Assembly (NCBI GenBank): GCA_037074705.1
Contig: CM073591.1
Location: 77,792,532-77,856,531 of the forward strand
DNA: 64,000 nucleotides
Reading direction: 5' to 3'
Source: Zhengitettix transpicula
Taxonomy: Eukaryota; Arthropoda; Insecta; Orthoptera; Tetrigidae
A program made the position numbers and the translations under genes. This document shows, one piece after another, positions 1 to 13,000 of the stretch (positions within the stretch are counted from its first letter, which is position 1; the number at the start of each line of letters is the position of its first letter). The notes beneath the pieces were generated by a model. It was given only the letters and a program-made list of their open reading frames with translations. It searched no databases and was not told the DNA's origin.

Positions 1-895
1 AGGAACAGTTATAAGACGCCTGAGAAATTATGCACGGAGTCGTCAGTGAGTTGTATTTCGAGGTTATGATTTAGATTTTACAAACCTGAATTTTGACTTT
101 TAATGTTGACGCGAAGGTAAGCTATAAATTAAGAAAAACATAAATTTAGAAGTTTCCCTTATTAGCAGTCACTGACGTTGTATGTTCACTAACTCTATTT
201 AAAAATCAAATTAAATGTTAAAAGTTATCATCAAAAGGAATATTAGTAGAAGGTGTATGTCAATGAGCCGCTTTCAACAATCAATTATTCACAGAATTGA
301 GTTGTTTTATTTCTTTGTTTTCTGTCTTTAAAAATACATTAAAAATAATGATAGTATTAAGAACTTAATGGATTTCGAACTAGCCAATGTAGCAACCTAA
401 GCGGTTTAACCATTTGATTATTGGAAGAAAACTGGAAGCTGCATCAGTGTTTCTTCAAAATAGTTAAAGTTAATTAATATTAGAATATCATTGTGTTAAA
501 AATATTTATTGTTAATGTAAAATATTACAATAATGATTTGACGAAAAAGTAAAATTTATACTGAAATAATTACAATTATTACTCTCTTATGTAATTCGGC
601 TATCAAAGACAGATCGTTATTAAATATTTTATGCATGCGCTCGTGAGAAGTTCACTCGCCGAGCTTATTGAAAGAAAAATACAGACATCTCTTGAAAAAA
701 AGCGACAAGCATTCTCAATTCCCCATTTTCAGTTTGAAATAACGCGATTAAACGCTCCCGCTTGTAAATTATTTGATGAGACAATTCGCGTCTCATTAGT
801 CTAATTGAACGAATCTCTCGTGAATTTTCAGAAAATTCAGCCTCGCCGGCTTGAAAATAAAGGACACAATTTGCATTTCATTTTATTATAATCGA
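1..895. other. A+T-rich sequence without recognisable features
   Basis: No open frame of note, no tRNA or rRNA signature and no similarity to the other repeats of this window was seen here. Confidence 0.5.
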
Positions 896-1560
896 ATTGA
901 GGCTTGAGGAAGTCTTCTTTGAAAATAGAAACAAGAAAAAGAAAATTCACAGTTAACTGAGTAGTCAATTATCTATTTGATTCAATATTGAATTTATTAT
1001 ATATTAAGACATAAATCAAAAAGTTTGAAAGGCATGTTTCAGAAGATTTTCTATGATTATTCAAAGAATTTATTTACTGATAATTACTAGGAAATGTTAC
1101 GCACTGGGAATATACGTACATCACAAACATACATTGTATATGTTGATGTATTGCTGTAACACTATTATTCTAACAATGTTAAGTAATACCATTCAATTCT
1201 CCACAGGATACTCTGTAAATATTAAAATTAAAAGTGTGGAGAATTTGTAGCAAAGACGAATGTCAATGATCAAAATAAAGGGAGTTGAAGCAATAACTAA
1301 ACATTAACTCAGGCAGTATTTACGGAACTTAAATTATAAATATGACTTGGTTAACAAAAACTAAGATAAAAATAAGATTTTATTGGAATCAATTATTTAA
1401 AAACTATTAGAGTTGAGGCTAAAGGACTGCTTCTCTGGAAATAGAAACAAAACAAATTCAGAGTTAATTTAGTAGTCAACTATTTATTTAATTACTATAT
1501 ATTATGTAGATGTTTCAAGACTGTTTCAAAGCACTAATCTTTGGACTGAATTTACAAAAA
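896..1560 (+). repeat. imperfect direct duplication, two ~150-190 bp units about 516 bp apart
   Basis: Unit A (about 896-1085) and unit B (about 1411-1560) both begin with a TTGAGGCT-like block. They then share a GAAATAGAAACAA-like block, AGTTAA, TAGTCAA.TAT.TATTTGATT-like text and a downstream GTTTCA...TTCAAAG stretch, in the same order and on the same strand. They differ by many substitutions and small indels, so the duplication is old. No coding frame is shared. It could be a local segmental duplication or two insertions of an unknown repeat; no terminal structure was found. Confidence 0.55.
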
Positions 1561-3202
1561 TCACTTAATATAAATAAATTAATCTAGGATAGGAACTGTT
1601 TCAACATTTCTGATGCTATTAGCTTATTTAAAAACATGAACATGAACGGAATACAGTTATAATAGTGACTGAGCTACAGTGTATGTTAGACTGAGTTGAA
1701 TTTATTGACTCCCAAGCTTTGTTTTGCTTAACACTGCGCGTCTATTAGACGGGAGACACTTTGAGTGCTTCGACCGAACGCTTTTCTGAGCAGTTCATTC
1801 ATATCAATTCAAAATTTAATTTGTCAGATCTGATGATATTTTTGCGGCATCCTTATTTAATTGGTCCGAACTGCACTTCAACTTTCCAAATTACTCTCAT
1901 GATGCCGTATACCATTGAGAAGAGACGCCTATTTTATCACTTTTTTTGGCCGATACCAATTTGATTTCCAAAATCATTAATTGAATAGGTTGTTTGGTAT
2001 TATTGCATTTTGAGGGTAAGAGATAATAAAATGAAAAAATAAATTCAGTTCTTATTGATACAAATTTATAAAAATTTTAAAGTCCTCGTTATTTTTAAGT
2101 TAATCATTTAATTTTTTCTTTTCAAGTTCTCCGGCACTGAACATTACATAATACAAAGTAATAATCGGATGCATGTATAGAAATTTAGTCAATTAGAATG
2201 TCAATTATCTGGGAGTACTATTAATGGACGCTCATGGAAGTATTAAATGGTTTTCAAATTAGAATTGTATTTTTGAAATATTGAAGCAAGCTTAGAGAGT
2301 AATATTAAATTATGGGAATTAAAAAAAATCTAACTCAAATAATAAATTGATTAATAATCTCTGATTTTTATAATAATGCTCAATATATATTATTTTCTCC
2401 GCTAAATTGGGCTAGAAACCAATAAGAAAAAAGATTATGTCTGTCTTAGTCTATTTGTAGTTCCTCAAGATCAGCGTGATACAACGACAATTCTCTCTAA
2501 TCTGAGCCTTATCGTAACAAGTTTAGTCCCTTATATCAGACGGGCCCAGAGAAGGAAAGATTCCAAGGGTTTGTATCCTCGTGGCTTGAAACACACAATG
2601 AACAATGAGTCATTGTAATTGAAAGCAAATGCATTTTCATTGAATTGGTATTGGATCGCACACGCGCATTATATACTTTATATTTGAAATCTACTGACTA
2701 ATTTGTTTTTATAAGTGGATTACTTTGGGAATTTCCGTAATGCTCTTCAGAGCGAAAAAAAAAGGAATAAATGATTAGTTAAAAATTACCGAAAAGATAA
2801 AGTGGTTGTAAAATATACTAGACGTGTCAGCTGGATTATCTGGTGTTTGGAAATCCGCTTGCAGAAAGTTGTGCACTAATTCTAAGCAGAATCATTACTA
2901 TATAGTTTTAGTCCTATACAATCCTTAAAGAGATGTTTAATCTGACTTTCCGCACCTGATACTATTTTGCTATATGACGGTGAATGTAACCAGAGGAATT
3001 TTTATTAATCTGTTTACAGTTGACTAATATTTTTTTTACTTTGTATTAGTCCTTCTTTTACGATAGTAGGAACATTACGAAGCTGGATGTTTCCTACACT
3101 CTCATTCTCACAGCACAGGAATTATATCAAAACTCGTTGCTTTTGTCGAATTTGACGTGCAACAACCATATTGAGGACATTCTATGACAGAACGATGAAT
3201 AC
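1561..3202. other. A+T-rich sequence without recognisable features
   Basis: Only short random open frames occur here, including a 67-codon frame at 1761-1964 (+) with no recognisable motif. I see no repeat related to others in the window. Confidence 0.5.
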
Positions 3203-4461
3203 TAGTGGGAAGGATGTATCAATGAACTAACACTGAACAAAAAGGAAGGTGAATTTATTTATAAAATATAAATTCAGCATTTATTCTTCCAAATCAATTT
3301 CACCCTACAAAGTAATCCCCGTCCGATAAAACGCACTTTTTCCAACGCCTTTTCCAGTCCTCGAAACAGTCGTAATAGTCTTTTTACGGTATAGTCTTCA
3401 AGACCACCTTCGATTCGGTTTTTATCTCCTCAATCGTGTCAAAACGGCGTCCCCGCATTGGCCTTTTGAATTTGCTGAATAGCCAGAAGTCGCACGGAGC
3501 CAAATCAGGCGAATACGGTGCTTGCGGAACGATATGAGTCGAGTTTTTGGCAAAAAAGTAGCGAAGAACAAATGCAGTATGAAATGGTGCATTATCGCGA
3601 TGATGGAACCAAGAGTTGTTCTCCCATAATTCCGGCCGTTTCAGACGAATAGCTTCACGCAAACTACGCATAACGCTCAAATAATATTCTTTGTTGACAG
3701 TTTGGCCCGACGGAAGGAATTCATAGTGCACCACACCACGATAATCAAATAAAACTGTCAACATGATCTTGATTTTCGATCGACTTTGCCGTGGTGTTTT
3801 CGGTCTTGCTTCACCTTTTGCACGATATTCGCTGGATTGGTCGGTGGTTTCAGGGTCGTATGCGTAAATCCAAGTCTTGTTTCCAGTAACGATGCATTTT
3901 AAGTGGTCCTGATAGTCAGACAGCAAAGTTTCACACACATCAACGGGACGCTTTTTTCCCAAAAAATTGAGCGATTTTGGCACCAATCGAGACTTGACGC
4001 GTTTGAGACACAAAACATTCTTAAAAATAATTTGGTCTGAGCCAAATGATATTACAACACCATCAGCGAGATCTCTAATTGTCCATCGACGATTTTCAAG
4101 CACCAAATATCTGATATTTTGGACGTGATCCTCGTCGTGGACGTTGATGGTCGTCCAGATCGCGGTTCGTCTTCAACGCGTTCTCGGCCCTCTTTGAACT
4201 CGTTGTACCACTTATAAACGTTTTTTTTTGTGCCATAGTTTGATCACCAAAGGCCTTCCGCAACATTTTCAACGTGTCCGCACAAGAATATTTGTTCCGC
4301 AAACAAAATTTGATGCAAGTTCTTTGCTCAACAAAATCACCCATTGAAAAAATCGAAAAATTCACTTTTGGTTGTTTACAAAAACACGTTTAATTTGGAG
4401 ATAATTAAACCTTTTAACAAACAGGCGCTTGGCAAATATTATAGACAGTCCTACCAACCTA
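3203..4461 (-). mobile_element. mariner-family DNA transposon (irritans-like), degenerate
   Basis: A decayed mariner lies on the minus strand. The likely element is 3205-4459, about 1255 bp and the usual length for the family, with a TA dinucleotide at each end (3203-3204 and 4460-4461) fitting the TA target duplication of Tc1/mariner elements. The right end, read on the minus strand, starts GGTTGGTAGGACTGTC. The left end starts GTGGGAAGGATGTATC, and the two align as imperfect terminal inverted repeats once small gaps are allowed. Irritans-group mariners often have ends resembling TTAGGTTGG, which fits. The interior is a broken transposase frame. The precise left end is the least certain part because that repeat is badly diverged. 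Confidence 0.85.
3300..4344 (-). pseudogene. mariner transposase pseudogene (D,D34D type)
   Basis: The frame is split in two. The N-terminal part (4344 down to about 4100) begins MGDFVEQRTCIKF and carries the helix-turn-helix DNA-binding region. After a frameshift near 4100, the C-terminal part (4106-3384) carries the catalytic domain. The second catalytic Asp is in HHRDNAPFHTA and the third in YSPDLAPCDFWLF, 35 residues later, which is the D34D spacing of mariners. The first catalytic position, normally in TGDETWIY, reads TGNKTWIY, so Asp is Asn and the next Glu is Lys. A TAA stop at 3384-3386 precedes an otherwise well-conserved C-terminal tail in the same frame (KDYYDCFEDW and on), which ends at a TGA at 3300-3302. 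With a frameshift, a nonsense codon and a lost catalytic Asp, the enzyme cannot be active. An upstream in-frame Met exists at 4365, but the family start fits the one at 4344. Confidence 0.92.
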
Positions 4462-4860
4462 GGAATAATTTACCTGCCTTCCTAATACCCGGGAGTTTTA
4501 TATTACAATTTCACCTTACTTTTTATCACAGTGGTATATAAATTGTAAAGAAGTTGAATGAAAATAAATTTAAATAAAACAAGGGTGCATGACTTTTGAT
4601 GTGACCTTTACATTTCTATGGTTGTAGAGATGGAAAGGAAGAAGAAACCGCATGGAGTGAGTAGGAATAGAATAGAACAGAACTTTGTTCGAAGACTCTA
4701 TCTAAGTCTGTGATGAAATAAATTTTGTGGATGGCAATTTATTACGTTTCAGAGAAAACATATAGCAGAGATAAGTACATTTCAGAACAAATCCTCCTAA
4801 TCACCACCCAGCTGTTTTTCTGTGTTAAGCTGTAGCTCCTAAGTTAATGCTCATGTTTCA
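4462..4860. other. A+T-rich sequence without recognisable features
   Basis: Between the mariner and the tRNA-like repeat I see no gene, RNA or repeat. Confidence 0.5.
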
Positions 4861-5050
4861 TGACACGTTGCTAGGCGTTTCCTTCACGGCGAGGGTCGGG
4901 TGAGTGGGTAGAGTGTTTCTGCAGACTTTGGAAGAAGAGCCTTGGTTCGCCTCCGGGTCGATATACGCGTGGTCCGGGCAGGGCGGCCCAGGAGACGCAG
5001 CGTCTCGCCGACCATCGTAAATTCGCCTCCTTGGACTCACTCCCAAGATA
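4861..5050 (+). repeat. tRNA-derived SINE-like fragment
   Basis: This G+C-rich island stands out from its flanks. It holds a box A-like sequence (GTGAGTGGGTAGAG, near 4900) and a box B-like sequence (TTGGTTCGCCTCCGG, near 4943), spaced as in a tRNA-type RNA polymerase III promoter. Downstream is a perfect 15-base hairpin, GAGACGCAGCGTCTC (about 4993-5007). There is no clean acceptor stem or anticodon arm, so it is not a working tRNA. No A-rich tail or target duplication was identified. Short open frames on both strands here are by-products of the base composition. Confidence 0.5.
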
Positions 5051-5387
5051 TTTACGAAGTGGATTTTTTAAAGGACAAATTTCTTCATTATTTTTCTGGT
5101 AAATCACCTGTATTTGTGTCGGAGCATCATCTTCATATAAACTTTCAGTCAACTATTTTTAACCTGAATACTATTTGGGGTAGAGTAACATTCATATAAA
5201 TCGTGACCGTGGTGATACATCACGTTAGTACATTTACGCGAAGTATTAACATTATAATATAAATTTTAACAGTAATTTCTATAATTATATATTTATGATT
5301 CGTCAACTATATAAACGGGCGATAATTCTGAAATAGAGCGCTTCTGCATTCAAATTCATTGACCTCAATACGATGTATAGGTTTAAC

Positions 5388-5445
<58 letters not shown>
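5388..5445. repeat. (TA)n microsatellite
   Basis: About 29 TA units, interrupted by a single C at 5401. The adjoining short open frame encoding alternating Ile-Tyr is an artefact of this tract. Confidence 0.98.
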
Positions 5446-5448
<3 letters not shown>

Positions 5449-5825
5449 TTATGTGTATGTATAATCTCTGAATTATATGTTACAATCAAAATAGTTATGT
5501 TAATGTGTTATTATTAGATGATATTGAGAGACATAAAAACATCAACAAATTTGGCAATTACAATTTAAAAATTAATAATAGGACATTTAAAATGTTTAAA
5601 TACTAATAAAATGTTATTATTTAAATATAATTATTTAAATATAATTTTTGAAAATATCAATTAAAGCAGACGTTTATGCTCAAGGTCTTGTACTCTGAAA
5701 ATTGGAATAAAAATAATCAAGACTTAAAACTCATTAATTACGTTGTATAAGCAGTCGAAGCAAAACACAGATTACAGATTTGATTGTCTGCACAATATCC
5801 TGGTCACTGACACCACGCCTTTCTC

Positions 5826-6130
5826 TTTTTCCATCAGTCTCTCGGGTTTCTGAGCCGTCTTCGGATGACCAGATCATAAGTCTCATATGCTGTATACATC
5901 TCTCCAAATGTTAGTATACATTAATCAACGCTTGACATCGGAATTAGAGTCTATTACAGGCAAATATCGAAAGTTTTCCGGGTGTAGTTGCAATAGGACT
6001 TGAGTACCTCAGTAATCAAAATGCGACGTTACGACCCCAATCGGAACCGTCGTCGAGTTCCAGTCTAAGTGGAATATGACGAGAGTGCCGAAGTCGACGT
6101 AACTCTGCTGTTTATTTGGAAACTTGATTG
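5826..6130 (+). repeat. decayed inverted-repeat element (HH family), two degenerate arms
   Basis: The stretch near 5829-5880 read on the minus strand (GGTC.TCCGAAG.CGG...AAACCCGAGAG) and the plus-strand stretch near 6060-6130 (GGAATATGACG...TGCCGAAG.CG.CGTAAC...GCTGTTT...GGAAAC) both resemble the arms of the element at 15.01-15.58 kb. They face each other as in that element, so this looks like an older, heavily mutated copy. The match is by eye and weak in places. Confidence 0.35.
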
Positions 6131-6705
6131 TCTGAATCTCTGTGAAACTTGAATACGACTATCCAAATCTGAATTTAGGAATAAATGTTTCAATATTTAA
6201 CTGAAGATGATACATATTCTCTGCCAGACCGATTCGCCTCCATTTCTCAATCTTTGTAGTTCTCCTCACTTATTTAAGCCAATTATGAAACTTCATTCTG
6301 TGGAATACGTTCATGACAAAGCCAATATCCAAATTCACACCAATTTTATTCCGACTTTTCTTGTTTATCACTGTCACTTTCCCACTGGTGACCACCCGTT
6401 ATTATCTCCAACAGTGTCACAACTGTTGTTTTCCCGCAAAGTGCATCGCCTTCGATACCCTTAAAAGTTTTATGGTCCCAAATTGGCCCGGTTCGTCCTG
6501 GGGAACTTATCACAGACATGTGTGTATCTGTCGTTGGTACGTGTTTATAAAGTTAGAATTTTACGCACGATAAATATCTGAAATTAGTTAAAATTCTACC
6601 TATTAAATCAGTAACATTATTGACGACCGATGTCTTTCCTGGTAAAATTATTAGGTAGAATAAAGTACACTCGGGTATAAAAGTAATTAAAATGCGTCGT
6701 TCTTT

Positions 6706-6805
6706 GAGGCGAAGAGGAAGATGACATGAGCGCAGATGGTCGTCGAAATGTCGGAGTTAATTAATGTTTTAACGAAGTGGAAACCCGAGAAATTTACCTT
6801 CAACA
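6706..6805 (+). repeat. single arm of the HH inverted-repeat family
   Basis: The order GAAGATGAC...GGTCGTCGAAATGTC...GTTTTAACGAAGTGG followed by AAACCCGAGAAA and CTTCAAC matches the right arm of the element at 15.01-15.58 kb. It contains the GTCGAAAtGTC block equivalent to the hammerhead-like 3' core. No facing left arm was found close by; the decayed pair at 5.83-6.13 kb lies about 600 bp upstream. Confidence 0.5.
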
Positions 6806-6962
6806 TTTGTTACATTCTTCCTGTTAAGAAACAATAAAGACTTCAAATTATTTTTCTCTCACCGACACCCATTAGGGCTACTGTTTTCTGCAATCTGAAA
6901 CATCTTTCTTCGTTTCTCCCTGTATCTCAAACACACCCATTCACGCATACACATATATAAAA

Positions 6963-6963
<1 letters not shown>

Positions 6964-7001
<38 letters not shown>
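6964..7001. repeat. (TA)n microsatellite
   Basis: A pure run of about 19 TA units. Confidence 0.97.
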
Positions 7002-7003
<2 letters not shown>

Positions 7004-10000
7004 ATTATGATGATAAAGAGGATTGAGACGGTTTGGGAAATATTCAGCTTATAATGTTAATTATTTTTGACAATAATTTTGAAGTATTGTTTATAGGTTC
7101 TTGGCATGAATATTGAGAATTTAAGAGGTCATTTGTGAACAATAATGTATAAATCGCTAAGATATAGGAAGGAGAATCTTAAATTATCATAATCAGTGAA
7201 GGGCACATAAGTGTATCGTAACTTATTTGAGTATTGCATTACGTATAGACGTCAGGTTGAACAAATTAATTTATATTCGTATTAAAGGATTATTTGCTTT
7301 TTGTGTTGCGCGCGCTCAGAGGATATGCAAATAAATTGCAGATTTCCACCAAGCTAGTCTGACTAATACTCTGAAATCTTGTAATTTATGTTCTCCCAAA
7401 GATCGCCTTCGGGGGAGCGAGCTGAATTAGTTTCTTATTTTCAACTGCTGTATTTCATTTGGAACTTTTACTACTTGACGCAATAACAACACAACGACTT
7501 GAGTCAGTAAATATATGGTTTGTAGTACTAATATGAAATTAAGGAATAACTAAGAATAATTATTAGTTTATAGTCATTTTAAATAGAGGTAATCTATGTA
7601 AAATTTTAATTTTTTAAAATATTTATTAAAAGAACCAACCTACTCATCATTAAATTATTATTGTATAATTTAAAACATAATATTTAAGAAACTAAACGTT
7701 TCATTCCTGTTTAGGATTTCTTTATGTGTACAATTACAATTAAATTCAGTAATAATTTGCTATAGGAAAATTTAGATTAACAAATTTCTAACTTGCGATT
7801 TGTCCACTCGTTGCGGGCGAAATGTTTTTTAAATATTATGTTTTTAATTTTATAATAAATTTTTCAGACTAATAGGCTGGTGTTTTTAACATTTAATAAT
7901 TAGTCAGATTATTATAATATTTGTAATATTTCTTGGGGTATATGAAAGGAAATAAAAATAAGTCGACAGATTGCGGCTCAAGTCGTAAATATTATAAGGT
8001 CTCAGTAATATTAAAAAAATGAGGGAGAAGGTTCATACCTAAGCCATGTGACAGAATATCATTTTCAAATCATGAAGGTAGAGAAACAAAATTACGCATG
8101 GTTGTCCAATGTATATTTTTCTCTTCAAGGGTAAGAACAGAGAAACTTTCGATTTCATATTTCTCAATTTCATGAAATAAATGTTTTTCACTCTAATGGC
8201 CAGGAGTTGAAAAATTTCTGCCTTTCCTCGTATTTTACAAAGAGTTTAAATACAGACCTCGATTTTTATGTTTATCAAATTTCAGAAAAAATGGTAATTA
8301 AATATTCCCTCTTCAGACCTTAATATTTGTTTATTTTCGTGAAATGATATTAATAATAGAAAAATTCTTTTTCCTTTCCTTGTAGCAAGAACAAAGTTAC
8401 ATATATTAGAATTGTAGTTTTAGAGATAGGCAATGTTAAGTTGTCAGATAGCTCCAATGATTTCTTTATGAATTACACGATTAAAATTATTATTTTTCAT
8501 GAAACAAAAATAATGAATTCACAAGTTTTTCTGGTGAATTTAACGATTTTTTTATTTCTGCTTTCGTCAGGACGTCCAATAAAATCCAAATTGTCCAGCC
8601 GCAAACAAGAAACAATTCGTTTTCCGCATACTATTTTTTAAAAGAATTTTTCGAGAAGGAAATTATGATGAGAATGAATTAAGCACATAACTCGTTCTAT
8701 AAGTGCTAATGAACTGACGGAGGAGAAGCTGTCTGTGGTTAGCCGCGAATTAATTTGCCTCCAGCTATACGCTGCTTCTGTCTTTACCCAACAACGTTAC
8801 AGAACTTATCCGATAGACCTCCAGTTTTGTTTGAAGTTAGATTCTCAGGGCCTTTAATCAAGACAATTATTTGATTCATTTCCGATATCGGAGTAGAAGA
8901 GATACTTTAATGCTTTTCAACACAAAATAATCCATTCAAAGACCATGTGTATAGAAGATCGATTTACCTATATAGGTAAAAGCCCAAAGCAACCATTTTG
9001 AGGTATAAAGGGCTTATAGAGACTGAATTTGTATACGCTCTTTTTATAGATTATAACTGAAGATAATTATATTCAATGATGTGTGTATTCATATCACGGT
9101 ACTGCTATTATCACAAATAAACATAGTTTTATTTATTTAATTATCTATAGTATCAATTAGAATTAGAAAATCCAATTTTTCCAGTTTAAAAATCTTACTC
9201 TCATGTCTGATTTACTATCTTTAAATAAATTTATTGACCCATGATTTCGGACTTGTTTTCAGATTTGTAAAAAATCTTTGGTGTCCTTGATCGTTCTATT
9301 GAGAAACTAATATTTCCTATCATCCGTTGTTTTTGATATTTTATAGTATTGGTATTACCCTTCGCTTATTTCTTCATCGTGACTTTCATAATTATTATTA
9401 GTTTTGTGATACATTTTAATAGCCTTATTCTGTATTGTAGCGCAGAAGAAGATCCCCCAAATTAATTCAAGATTACATTTAAAATTTGAGTAAAAACGCC
9501 CTGTGGCTTTCTGAAAATTACAGTCATAAAATTTGGCGCCTAGGTGACGGAGTGTCGAGGAGAAACCGTGCCTTTAGACATCTGTCTCAGGTGTATTGAC
9601 CTGACCGAAATCCCCGAAGGTCAAAAGGCGAGATTAAGCCTGTGGAAGTGTAAAATCGACGCAGGTTGCCTGAAATCAAACACTTGAAGAAGTTTCAACC
9701 CTCTGGTGGGGAAAGAAGGGAGTCGGGCTGGAAGTTTAGAGATGCTAAGAATTGTTACGAGGATGAGTAAAGGAGGTAGCTGCCAGCAATTCTTGTGAAG
9801 ATTTTCCGTTTGTCTGAGGAAGCCGACTACATAAGATGAACAGATGTGTTTGTCTGCCACGTAAATAGTTGTGATTTCTGACGCACGTATATGCCCTCAC
9901 ATTTGCTTTTTGGTTTATGTTCAGAGTCTCATAAAATCGCCCTGAGATTTTCCAATTTAACGTATCATAAATTTATTTCAATATTTAATATATTTAAAGT

Positions 10001-13000
10001 AAATTACGTAAAATTTAAACTTATAAGTGAGTAAATTTTAATTGAATCGATGCAATTGAAAAGGGCACTGTTGAATTTGTGTAAACCATTATAAATAACT
10101 TAAATTTAAAGCTAATCAAAATCAAAGTTTAATGACTCTTGTACTTTTTTTCTTCAATACAATTATCAATAACTTGGAGGTATTGGAAAGAGGAAGATGC
10201 CACAATAATGAAATATATTCTGGTTAGAAAATATGTGTTAATAAAATTAGAAATTTTTTATCGATATGAATTTATAACTATATAAAGTGTGTAAGAAGAG
10301 GATTCTGAATTTGGACGTATATAAATTATCTCAGAAAGAAAATAAAATCACTATTATAAGTGCAATGAAATTTTTCATCCAAAACGTGATATATTAATAA
10401 TATTAAAATTATATTTATAATTTTATAAGTATTCATACAATTATCGATAATTATAATTAGTCTGTTAGAGATTATACGTCCCTCACAATTTCCTATATTA
10501 TAATTCCTCCCGCATTATATATGCAGTTCTTTTGAGATGGATAGGAAATCTAAAGAATCCCTAAATCGTGTAACGTTTCAAAATTATTTAATTCTTAATT
10601 TTGTAAATCTTACCATAAGATTTTTTTCCTTATGAGTTTCACAGGTCAGGGAAGAGATAAAATCTACGATTTCATACATTCTGCTACACACATTCGGACA
10701 ACAATGGTCTCTGGGACTCCTGGTGCGAACTTATCTTGTTCCTGACTCTATCTACTTTCTCCAGTGAGGCGCGTCTGAGAAACTTTGCTAATACTCCAAC
10801 GTAGATATAGATAGCCCGGAGCGCTGTAATGTTTTCAGATCCCGAGAGACACATACGATCCTTGTTTAACGTTTGTTCCTTCTGATTTGAAATCTTCAGT
10901 TTGTTAAACGTGAAGTACCATTTCTGAGGGATTCCCCTGAGTCAGAACGGCATTTAACTTTATTAAAGTTACTAAATAAAAAGGGTTAGCTGAAATTTTA
11001 TTCCTGACTAGGTACGTAATAAATGAATGGTCAATAGCAGAGTTACATTTTGAACATCGAGAATTTCTCAAAGAATGGTGACGCCGGAAATATGTGATGC
11101 CTGTTGGAATTGACGTTTTAGGTTCTATAATAAATTTTATAGCCGAAATGTACTTTAGTTATCATAAAAATAAATTATTTTCTATAAATTAATTCTGGTC
11201 CTTTATGTTTAGACCCTTTGAACTTTAACAACGTAAACAATTACGAATGAGAAAGTCATAACCCTAATCATATCCATTTACTAAATAACTTGACGGTTAT
11301 GTGATATACAGACAAGTACTACACATAAGATGTATTTAGGCGTATAATTTGGAAATAGTATGAATATAATTTTGAAAAATGATCCCTTGAGTTTATGTAC
11401 TTACTTCATCGAACATCCTTAGGAAGAATGTAAAGTATGGAGAATATAAAACTTCAAGGCTTAGAATAAATATTTACTCTTAGAATAACGAAGTACGCTT
11501 TTCCGTATAATTTTTGTTTAGTTTTAGTAGCTTAGTTTCCCGAAAGTAATAATTCAACTGAGTAAGCTCGTAGGTCGGTAACTGCCATATTTTCCGGTAA
11601 AGTGCATTATTTATTAACAAAATTACATGTCGTTGTATGCTGAATACATTAAAATCAAATTTTGTTAAATGGTTTACTTACGGTTTTCTCTTAATGAACT
11701 GGAACTTCCGTAATATTATCAAACTTATTGACTAATAAATTGGATTGGATTTCCTTCCTTATAGAATAGGTGGTTGATTCATTAAAGTGTATACCAGGAT
11801 TCCGGTTTTTCAGGAACTGAATGTGGATAAAATTCCTGAAATTAGTAGTCATCTTTATGAGATTTTTTATTGTTCAATAAAGTTTTTTCTCAGGTCTGTA
11901 CTATATTTTTTACTGCGTAGTATGTTAAAATTTCCATTTACAAGTTCGTATAGCAATAATAAAAATTTAATATCATATAGTAATATCGAAAATAATTTGA
12001 TATTCAGTCATATAAATCTCAATGAATATGAATAATAATATTAACATAAATATGTCCACAATATGTGAAATGACAATTGAAATGTCGCTGAGGTGTAATA
12101 TAAAACTTCCATTACCTTTACCACGAATCAGTCATATTAGGTATTTATCTGTATCTCCAATAAAATTATTAATTGTAATTATAATTGAGCATTACATTTG
12201 ACGAAGAAATTACTGATTCTTTAATTAAAATAAATTGATTTTCTTCGATTTTATAGTTTAGAAGCATTGGCAGAACAAAATACCATGTGAATCATTGGAA
12301 ACTCTTTTTCTGTGAAAGATTTTCTGGACTTATCTCACTTGAAGTGTATGTAACAATTTTGACGATTTTGTCTACGTCTTTTTATCAGTTTAGGATTTTC
12401 TACTAAAGAAGAAGACAGCAGTTAATGTATACTGCACAGCAACTTGATTGACATAAATGTTATCTTTCATATGTTTATTTACTTGATATTAACGAAAAGA
12501 TTGATAGAATACGAAGATTATTCTGACGATGCTCGTAGAATAATATAAAATGCAGAATTCGCTGGAACGTGGTGTTCCAGTTTGTATTGTAACGAGAAAC
12601 TGGAGCATTTCATTCATATACAAATGTTATTATTTAATTAATGAGAACTCTTTATTAGTAAATAACAAAATAATATTAACTCGTTTGTTTTAGGGTTTAA
12701 ACACAGAAAATCAAGCAATATAACATGTTATTATTAATTACAGACATAAATTAAAATTCAATTCAAATATGGCTGAGCTAAGGTACACAATATAGCAATC
12801 TCTACAACAAGGGAGAGTTGGGCCATTGAGATAATCTGAGTTCTCTGCTATAACCATTATACATGTGCATTGATGCGTAATTATTTGTAGTTAAATTACC
12901 AGAAGCTGCGTGATACGTGCAGATCACCGGTGGACAGGTGTCATTCAGAATCCAGGTAGCGGCTTTGTCCCTGGGACAGGGTTGTTTTCCCCTCAGTGAA

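Noticed and set aside
5307..5489. 60-codon frame rich in Ile-Tyr
   Set aside because: It is a translation of the (TA)n microsatellite.
8840..8880. CTCAGGGCCTTTAATC, resembling the LTR-X polyadenylation block on the minus strand
   Set aside because: Neighbouring LTR-X landmarks are absent on both sides, so a short chance match is more likely.
11415..11440. GAATGTAAAGTATGGAG, resembling the conserved microRNA miR-1
   Set aside because: Two bases are missing in the middle, the seed differs and no pairing hairpin arm was found.
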